A stretch of DNA of 14,992 nt from Spongospora subterranea. Taxonomy: Eukaryota > Endomyxa > Phytomyxea > Plasmodiophorida > Plasmodiophoridae. The translations under genes were made by a program, and so were the position numbers. The stretch's first letter is position 1, and each line of letters starts with the position of its first letter. Positions 8,555 to 14,992 of this stretch are shown one piece after another. The notes under the pieces were generated by a model. That model had not been told where the DNA came from and did not search any database. It saw only the letters and a program-made list of their open reading frames with translations. The stretch is from positions 1-14,992 of the forward strand of contig OUQQ01000510.1 in the NCBI GenBank assembly GCA_900404475.1, written 5' to 3'.

Positions 8555-11500
8555 ATGATGCAGTGGGGGATTGTGGTGATCGCACTAGCGACATTATGGA
8601 CAATGGGGGAATGTCGTACCCAGAGTATGGATATGGGGGCGCAATTCCTCAAGCAAGTCGTTGTGTTGCCTGGTTCTCCATTTACTGTTGTTTTGGATTC
8701 ATCTTCGCAGCGAAAGATTCCCGCTATTGTAAGCTGTCACTGTATTTGTCTAGTCATACATATGATCACATTTGCTCATGTTTATTCTGTAGATTGGTTT
8801 TGATTCCGATCAGCGTCTGAATGGGAATGCAGCTATGAGTATGTCGGTGAACACGCCGTTCAAAGCTGTTGGGTGGATGCGGGAGCTACTAGGGCGCCCA
8901 TATGGTTGCCAGATCATGACTGATCTTGTCCAAGACAAATTTCCATATAAATTCGTCAAAACAGCTCGCGGAACAATTGGTACGGTTTCAGTTTTTATGT
9001 GACTCCTTATGTAGCAATTCACAATGCAGTTTTATCAACATAATTTGGCGAAAGTAAGCCATATTTATAATCCATTGTTAATGCAGCGTGAGTTCGGATT
9101 TTTATTGCCTCTCCTTGATGTTCCTCGTTAATTTGTTCATTTTTGGAGTTGATAATGTGAATAACATTGATACCGAGGCTTTTCCCCAGTTTCCGGTCCT
9201 GATTTCGCGTAATCATATAGGTATTGAGATGGGCAAGGCCGTATATTCGATAGAAGAGTTGATCGCCATGCAGTTCCGCGCCCTTCAACATAACGCTCGT
9301 GTTTACCGTGGATACAATATCACTGATACAGTTATCACTGTACCTGTATTCTTTAGGTACAATTTACTGTGTTTTTTCTAACCAACACACTCATGAAAGT
9401 TAGTTTCACTTTAATTATAAGTTCTCAATTGCGTTACCTAATATCCACCACTTATATTTATGGTCTACGGTGGAGCTAATGTTTAATTTTTTTAATTTGT
9501 GAATAAATTCTTTGCTTTCAATAAGGATCTGCGTTTATTTAGTCAGAGGGAACGTCAGGCGATGCTTGATGCGGCGCAGATCGCAGGGATATCCGCTACT
9601 CTGATCAATGAAAATTCGGCAGCCGCCATTCAGTATGGCTTGGATCGGACCTATAATCAGAACTCAACCAATACCATTTGCATTGTCAATGTTGGCGCTG
9701 CGTCAACCACGGCCACTGTTGCGCGATATTCAGGATATCCCATCAAAAAAGGTACATCAACGTTGACGTTCAGCGGCAGCCCATTCGTTTTGTGAATTCT
9801 GACACGAGTCTGTCTAAACTTTTCCTATGCGCGTTATTTTACCGTTAAGTTGCTGTAATTCGTGTGGATTCTGAACATTTTATAGGATTGACGAACTCTA
9901 CTGTGGGTCAAGTAGAAATAATGGCCAACGCTTGGGATGAAACTCTAGGTGGTCGTGCGTTCGACACACGCCTTACAAACTTTCTGGCCGATAAGTTCCA
10001 GGTTCGCCGCATGAACGATCAAACTCCTTGTGGCTTTTTGAGTTTTCGGCCTTTTTGTCATTGTTTTCTTTGCTTTTAAATCATCACCATTATTTGTTAC
10101 AGTATCTGATGTTTCTGGGATCAACGCGAGTATCATTTACTTTGCAGGAACAATTGAAGAAATTGAGTATCACCGTTGATGTCCGCTCCGTGCCTCGTGT
10201 CATGGCCAAATTACGAGTCGCCGCCCAAAAAACCAAAGAGATTCTGAGCGCTAACAAGGCATTTCCCGTCAGTTAGCTTTTGGCATTTCTTCTTTGTATC
10301 TACATGTTTTTTTGCGAAACTTGGTTTGTTAGTTCTTTAATCGATTTCTTATTTTGTGGTTTAGGTGCGCGTTGAGAGTTTATATGAGGACGTGGACTTC
10401 TATCATATGGTCGATCGCGAAGAGTTCAACGTGTTGACTGCTGACTTGGTGGCCCGCGTTGCTCCCGTGGCCGAGCACGCCATTGAACAAGCTGCTGTTT
10501 CGAAAGACCAAATTGACGCCTTAGTTTTGATTGGTGGCAGTTCCCGCATTGTTCGTATTCAGGTCGGGTCTTGTTTCCATCAATCTCGGTGTCAATATTC
10601 TGTATCGTTTTGTACTTGTTTCCATCTCTAAAAGTGTTTTTTTTGTCCGCAGTAACGTCTTTTTTTTTAGAATCAGTTATGTGGTTTGTTTTCTGTATTG
10701 TTTTGCTGCTCATTCGATTTTTCAATCCCGTTTTGGCTTGTTCATATGTTGATTCGCATAACTCAATGTAAACAACTTAAAAATTGTGAAAACCTGTGTT
10801 GCTGAATGTTTTCGTTCAGGAGGTGTTGAAGGAGGCCTTAGGTCGTCAGAGTCTTGATCAAACTTTGAATGCTGACGAAGCAATCGCCTTTGGCGCTGCA
10901 TTTCATGCTGCCAACAACAGCATTCTCTTCCGTGTTCGCAAATTTGGCTATATCGACAAAATTCAGGGCCCGGTCGGAATTAGAATGGCTGAATTACCTG
11001 TATCCCTCGATAAGCCAAAATCTAAGCGGTTCTCTTTATTTTCCAAGTACGGTATCATGCTCATTCATTTTTTATCTTTAGAACTCGAAATGTCTCGAAT
11101 TTCCATTTTTATGCACATTTCTCGTTTTTCCTGACCATTATTTATCGATCACACTTCACAAACGCTATTTTTCAAATTTTTGGTGTTTTAGAATCTATGT
11201 TTCCTGACAAGATTGTGTTTTCCGTTTTTCATTGCAAATGGCTTGCTTAAATTACTATTATTGTTCATAGAGGCGCTCAGCTCGGAACACAACGTCATGT
11301 AACGGTTCCTTGGGAGACGGATGTTTCTGTTGAACTTCATCACGACGATCCCAAAAACTTGCCCCTCTGTACACCTCATAAGATCTGCACGTACAATGTT
11401 ACCGGAATCGTTGATGCCGTCGCTAACTACAAGGTGATTTTGGCGGTTGTTTTCACTTTTGTGATCCGATGTTTTCGAAGTTTATACTCATAGTTGGCAA

Positions 11501-13133
11501 CGAGCATTTCTCGTTAAACCTGTACTTTGTTCATCTTGATTTCTAATTCTGGGTTCCATTGCGAGGATCACTGTAATCTTTTGGCTCTGTCCTTAACCTT
11601 ATTCTGATGTGGGTTTTAGGTGCATGGAGAACCTGAAGTATCGTTGAAGTTCGAACTGAATCGGGACGGGATTGTGGAGCTAGTTTCAGGTCAAGTTACC
11701 GTTGATAAGGTCACTATGGAACCCGTCCCTAAGAAGAGCAAATCGAAGGTGAAATTTGCCTTTAAGCGGATTTCTGCGCACCAATTTTCGTCCATACACA
11801 GCATTTTATTCTTATTGTATATCCATGTACTGTTATATGTCTCTGTTCTTCAATCCTTCATCTCATTCCTAAGTGTTCAAGTGGTCTGACCTTTTTGGTT
11901 CTGCGTTTCCTTTTTTTCGCAGTTTACACATCATTATTTGCGATTTTCTTCTCATCCGAATGTCAGGTTTATCATGATTCCACAGAAGAAGCTAAGGATG
12001 AGGCGACCAAGTCGGACGAACCCGAGATGCGCTCTGTCACTTCTCATTTGTCGACCCCGTTGAACATCAGCAAGGGACCTGTGGGCGATATTATGCCAAT
12101 GAATTCAGAAACTATCGCCGCATCGGCTGCCATCCTTGATGATTTAGATGCCAGAGATGTTTTCGCATGGGTAATATATTCTCTCTTGATCATTTCAACG
12201 TTTTGGGCAATTGTTTTCTCTTTTCCACTAGTCTTCAGTTTGTCCCACGATTTTGACTATTTTTTATTTGTTTCCAGGATCTGGCAGCGTCCAAAAACGA
12301 ATTGGAGGAGCATATCTATTTTATGCGCAGCAAGTTGGAAGAAGATGATGTCAAATTGCATTCTCTCACAGAAAAACGCGACGAAATCGCTACCGCCATC
12401 ACGAACGCTGAAGAATGGTTGTTCGGGGATCACGGAGACGTTGAAACCCCTCTAATATTCAAAGAGAAATTGGCATCGTTACAGCAACTTTCCTCTGATA
12501 TTTTTATGCGCATTAGCGAGTCATCTGAACGTCCAGCAGCGGTGGCAAAACTTTCCGCAACCATCTCCAGTAATAACTTTTTGTTTATGTAAATTTGCTT
12601 GCTGACATAACCCCTCATTAGAAACAACTGAGGCGATTGCGAAAATGCGCAATGAAATGGAGTGGATTCCCGAATTCTCGGTCATCAGTTTAGAGGTGCA
12701 GCTGAACGATACGATTAGCTGGTTCACAAATCAAACCGATGCGCAAAGTGTCAAAGTAGGTTTTGTCTGCTTCGACCTTTATCGAGATTTGACTGGTTTG
12801 ATGCAGGCTCCGGTTGATAATCCAGCATTCTTCGCATCTGACGTTCTGCAAAAGGAAAAGACTCTAACATTCCGTACCGATACTCTACTCCGTATTCCTC
12901 AACCCAAACCTAAACCAATGCCTACAATCGTAACAACCACCGAAGAAGGATCGGCCGACGCGACAGCGGCGGACAGCGCTGGTCAAGAGGAGAGCGTGTC
13001 TGTTGATGAAGCAGTGATTTCAGAATCGGCTCAGGGTGCCACAAGTGAAAGTGTTCTTGAAGAGAATGCGCCGATTACCGATATTCGCGAAGAGAAAGCG
13101 CCGATTACCGATAATTTCAATTCAGAACTTTAA
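8555..13133 (+). CDS. HYOU1: Hypoxia up-regulated protein 1 / GRP170, ER Hsp70-like chaperone
   Basis: HYOU1 (yeast Lhs1) is the large ER-lumenal Hsp70 relative that acts as nucleotide exchange factor for BiP and as a holdase. The CDS is join(8555..8728, 8793..8979, 9221..9356, 9543..9751, 9886..10001, 10148..10267, 10365..10562, 10820..11046, 11271..11433, 11620..11748, 11967..12170, 12278..12569, 12622..12755, 12807..13133), 871 residues (yeast about 880, human 999). Phases agree at all 13 introns. A signal peptide (MMQWGIVVIALATLWTMG) comes first. The nucleotide-binding domain spans about 25-410: MDMGAQFLK, DTVITVPVFFSQRERQAM, GISATLINENSAAAIQYGLD, ETLGGRAFD, MAKLRVAAQKTKEILSANK, LVLIGGSSRIVRIQ and LNADEAIAFGAAFHAA. 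The beta substrate domain is about 430-550, a short acidic/basic linker lies near 548-580, and the helical domain is about 600-780 (DIMPMNSETIAASAAILDDL, AEEWLFGD, FKEKLASLQQLSSDIFMRI). The tail is rich in Pro, Ala and Glu and ends NSEL. Two in-frame ATGs (8555, 8558) begin the signal peptide. Confidence 0.96.
8980..9220 (+). other. 241-nt HYOU1 intron 2
   Basis: The donor is G|GTACGG and the acceptor is ATCATATAG, with phase 1 on both sides. Splicing gives KTARGTIGIEMGKAVYSIEE, which matches the family spacing before the VITVPVFF block. The intron is open in places on both strands, but nothing there resembles a gene. Confidence 0.75.
12756..12806 (+). other. 51-nt stop-free intron of HYOU1
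   Basis: The donor is GTAGGT and the acceptor is GATGCAG, with a TTGACT branch-like site 14 nt before the AG. The length is a multiple of three with no stop, so the reading frame passes straight through and retention would add VGFVCFDLYRDLTGLMQ in the C-terminal helical part. Length and branch site match the coatomer zeta intron at 483-533. I favour splicing, but retention would still give a full-length protein. Confidence 0.7.
13059..13118. repeat. 30-bp tandem duplication in the HYOU1 tail
   Basis: Positions 13059-13088 and 13089-13118 repeat a 30-base unit whose first 24 bases differ at one site. The encoded decapeptides are EENAPITDIR and EEKAPITDNF, directly before the C-terminal NSEL. 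This is an in-frame expansion in the disordered acidic tail. Confidence 0.85.
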
Positions 13134-13221
13134 CAATACATTCTAATTCAACGTAAGCCATATTTGGTATTTAGTTCACTATTGTTGTCACCCAGGAAAT
13201 CGATTCCCAGCCATCGAGAAC

Positions 13222-13833
13222 ATGATGATCTGGTCGGTTTTTGGGTTTTTATTTGGGGACAAATTTCCACCACGATCAGGTTGTGTACCTTTGAATAGAT
13301 TTGTGGGATCAAATCAGATCGAATCAAGGGGGTGTCACAACAGCAACTGCACACAGATGGCGCCATTCCTCGCCCAGATGGAGAACCGTAGGTCCTGGTT
13401 GGTGTATCGGCCAAACACAACGCTCTTAACAGCTCGCATGTACTCTTCAGAGGCAGCAAATTTTAGGCGCCGGCTTACAGCAAATCCACAAGTTTTGGAC
13501 AACTATTCCGAGCCACTCCGAACGCAACACTATCATTCGCAGGAAATTTTCACATTCTATTTAGTGATTTGTAATGCTCTTAGTATTTATAAACCCGGAG
13601 TACGCGTCCAGGCACATATTGAATGGACTCACGACATCACATCGTCCTCATGCCTCCGTTGTATCTCTAGTGACATTTTCATCGATTCGTTATTTAAGGT
13701 CGTGGATTCGTGGACGGAATCCCAAATATTTGAGGAATACAGCCAGTGGTTAGATAATTTGTTCGAACGCATTACGCCCTCCCAGAATCCCTTTCCTTCC
13801 CTCATTTCCGACTCCGTTTTTTCATTATTATAG
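13222..13833 (+). CDS. Hypothetical 203-codon open frame
   Basis: Product not recognised. The frame is open for 612 bases, long for chance in this AT-rich DNA. Its second half looks coding: LVICNALSIYKPGVRVQAHI, EWTHDITSSSCLRCISSDIF and SLFKVVDSWTESQIFEEYSQ, then WLDNLFERI. The first 40 codons are less convincing. The end TTTTTTCATTATTATAG coincides with the stop codon and looks like an intron acceptor, so the true exon may end earlier at an unidentified donor and continue from 13834. It begins only 88 bp after the HYOU1 stop on the same strand, with no clear promoter. A CAACGTAAGCC...TCACCCAG pair (13152-13194) could be a small intron between the two. It may be a real gene whose exon ends I could not fix, or a pseudogene. 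Confidence 0.3.
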   Translation: MMIWSVFGFLFGDKFPPRSGCVPLNRFVGSNQIESRGCHNSNCTQMAPFLAQMENRRSWLVYRPNTTLLTARMYSSEAANFRRRLTANPQVLDNYSEPLRTQHYHSQEIFTFYLVICNALSIYKPGVRVQAHIEWTHDITSSSCLRCISSDIFIDSLFKVVDSWTESQIFEEYSQWLDNLFERITPSQNPFPSLISDSVFSLL

Positions 13834-14579
13834 GACATGGACCGCAAAATGAAACAAACAACAGTAAAGCTAAGCAACGGAACCTCGTGAAGCGATGCGT
13901 CTTCCCGCGATTCGTTGAATCCCCGCCAGACCTATGAGGTTCCCTGAACCAGTCTCTGAACAAACAGTTACCAGAACGAATCGCAATCAGCTATCAAGAA
14001 TGTAATGCAAGATTCTTACTCATGGCGGCACCGACTAGTAAAAAGTGGAAATGATGAACCAAAGTGATATGGAAATCGGAATGGTGATCCATCAGATAGG
14101 AAGAAACATTTGCCCACTGAACGGTCAAGTTGATATTGAGGCGCCAATGGACCTTATCGGCAGTCGAAATGTAGTAGCGTCGTTGAACGCTGGGCCACTC
14201 AACATGAAATATGGACGTGCAAATCGGCTCGGTTGCTGCGATCTGCGTCGGTCCCAAATACAGGCAGCGCAACGTCAGATAGCACCTCCTACTCCAACAT
14301 TTGGTATATTCTCCACAAAACACTGCATTGTTTAGCGAAGGTGGTAGCTCGTTTTTAACGTGAACACAGGAATAAATGTGCTAATGGACGGGCGGCACGA
14401 AAGATTCCTACTCCAGCAAGGGCAGAAGCAAGCTCAATCGAACCATTATGAGGAAATGCGTTTGAAATATTTACGATTCTATAGGCGACATGGAGTCTCA
14501 AAATTTTTAATTACTGGGCACTGTTCGTCGCTGTTTTTGCCCGAGTTGATAATTGATCCTAGCATTCCATTCGGCATTT
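13834..14579. other. Unassigned stretch with open frames on both strands
   Basis: Three frames deserve mention. One is 14045-14335 (+), reading MEMMNQSDMEIGMVIHQIGR and onward, 96 codons. The second overlaps it on the minus strand, 13994-14323, 109 codons, including ADKVHWRLNINLTVQWANVS and a hydrophobic end. The third is 14360-14617 (+), with QSNHYEEMRLKYLRFYRRHG. A shorter frame at 13834-13938 reads GHGPQNETNNSKAKQRNLVK and ends in TGA. None resembles a family I can name. The first two cannot both be real, and base composition at codon positions slightly favours plus but not decisively. No RNA gene or transposase is visible. Confidence 0.3.
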
Positions 14580-14842
14580 CTGATTGCAAATGGAAACCGA
14601 TCAATTTCAATTTTTAAACGCTTAAATCCAAAAGGAAACCGATTGATTGAAATTCCAAAACGCACAAATGCCAATGGAAATCCTTATAAGGGGAAACGCT
14701 GCCAGCGAAATGGAAAATTCTTGATTGCGATGGAAATACCTTAATTGCTACTGGAACAAGCTGAATGCAAAGGAAAAACGCAAAATACAAACTGAAATCG
14801 CATAATGGCAACTGGGAATCGCTTGATTGCAAATGGAAAACG
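14580..14842. repeat. Degenerate tandem array of 20-21 nt units (about 12-13 copies)
   Basis: The array can be cut into consecutive units of 20-22 nt, with one shortened unit of 15. Clear examples are TGATTGCAAATGGAAACCG (14581-14599), CTTAAATCCAAAAGGAAACCG, TTGATTGCGATGGAAATACC, CTGAATGCAAAGGAAAAACG and CTTGATTGCAAATGGAAAACG (14822-14842). The consensus is roughly CTTGATTGCAAATGGAAAACG. The first and last units are the most alike and the middle ones more diverged. Purines dominate the 3' half of each unit. The array stops one base before the stop codon of the minus-strand gene at 14844. It is a diverged minisatellite, not a CRISPR array: there are no unique spacers and units vary throughout. 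Confidence 0.85.
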
Positions 14843-14843
14843 A

Positions 14844-14992
14844 TTACTCATCCAGCAGGTCTATGGCGTAGTTTGAATCGTCAATACTTTTCAAATCAAT
14901 GCCGTCTCGAAATGTCACTCTTTACAGTGTGTCAACAAAATGTCTCAACGAATGTTTCCCGAAACTCGTCATCTTACCAGCTGATGGAATGT
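14844..14992 (-). CDS. Last two exons of an unrecognised gene entering from the right edge
   Basis: On the minus strand an exon fragment (14992..14978, reading ..IPSA) is followed by a strong donor G|GTAAGA, a 60-nt intron with TTGACAC branch-like site, an acceptor AAAGAG, and a terminal exon 14917..14844. The phases agree (1/1). The terminal exon encodes VTFRDGIDLKSIDDSNYAID then LLDE and ends in TAA. The acidic, regular C-terminus looks genuine, but I do not recognise the protein. An alternative acceptor two bases earlier would create a stop codon at the join, so the one given is preferred. The rest of the gene lies outside the window. Confidence 0.6.

Noticed and set aside
8563..8820. 85-codon frame rich in Gly/Tyr/Cys (MGDCGDRTSDIMDNGG...)
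   Set aside because: It is the +1 shadow of the HYOU1 signal-peptide exon and its first intron.
9019..9291. 90-codon minus-strand open frame inside HYOU1
   Set aside because: It overlaps HYOU1 intron 2 and exon 3, has no family resemblance, and the plus-strand exon is clearly coding.
10426..10771. Hydrophobic open frames on both strands around 10430-10770
   Set aside because: They lie mainly in the T-rich HYOU1 intron 10563-10819; the apparent hydrophobicity comes from the T-rich sequence.
11749..11966. Hydrophobic frame leading into the HYOU1 linker (IHSILFLLYIHVLLYVSV and MVLRFLFFAVYTSL)
   Set aside because: Read as an intron between phase-0 sites (AAG|GTGAAA and TGTCAG|GTT); a membrane segment here would disrupt a lumenal chaperone.
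13994..14323. Possible TM9SF-like or other membrane-protein exon on the minus strand
   Set aside because: A faint resemblance of NLTVQWANVSSYL plus a hydrophobic end is too weak, and the overlapping plus-strand frame is equally plausible.
14580..14842. CRISPR-like repeat array
   Set aside because: Units are contiguous and degenerate with no unique spacers, and the DNA is eukaryotic with introns.

Overview
The window is nuclear DNA from an intron-bearing eukaryote that uses the standard stop codons. Every confidently named gene is interrupted by GT-AG introns. Intergenic gaps between the firm genes are short (about 120 bp between two convergent stop codons). Many introns are only 51-65 nt long and have a CTGAC/TTGAC/TTAAC-like branch site near the acceptor. 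I cannot name the organism. The coatomer zeta protein carries a KTNKTVNAR...MFD block that, from memory, resembles plant and protist homologues more than animal ones, so a protist lineage such as a stramenopile is a tentative guess.

Layout, left to right. At 7-114 (+) is the last exon of an unrecognised gene. At 128-901 (+) is a complete three-exon gene for coatomer subunit zeta (COPZ). Converging on it at 1023 to about 4535 (-) is a large multi-exon gene for an armadillo/HEAT-like repeat protein of more than 900 residues. Its 3' six exons join cleanly; its 5' end is unresolved and may reach about 4980 or further. A perfect 54-bp tandem duplication lies in that 5' part. At 5364-6746 (+) is a complete four-exon ALG3 mannosyltransferase gene. 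From 6747 to about 7990 there is little recognisable: one possible orphan exon, a 15-bp inverted repeat and a hairpin. Two further candidate exons at about 7900-7992 and 8092-8275 can be spliced in frame into the next gene. At 8555-13133 (+) is a complete 14-exon gene for the ER lumenal Hsp70-like chaperone HYOU1/GRP170 (Lhs1 type), ending in NSEL. From 13134 to 14600 there are open frames I cannot assign (a 203-codon one on + and a region open on both strands). At 14580-14842 is a degenerate array of 20-21 nt repeats, followed on the minus strand by the last two exons of a gene that runs off the right edge (14844-14992).

Three of the identified products act in the early secretory pathway: COPZ in the COPI coat for Golgi-to-ER retrieval, ALG3 in building the N-glycan precursor at the ER, and HYOU1 in folding ER proteins. 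They sit within 13 kb. I see no shared regulatory signal, so this may be chance. The exon structures below were derived by hand from splice-site phase and family similarity; no search or transcript data were available.
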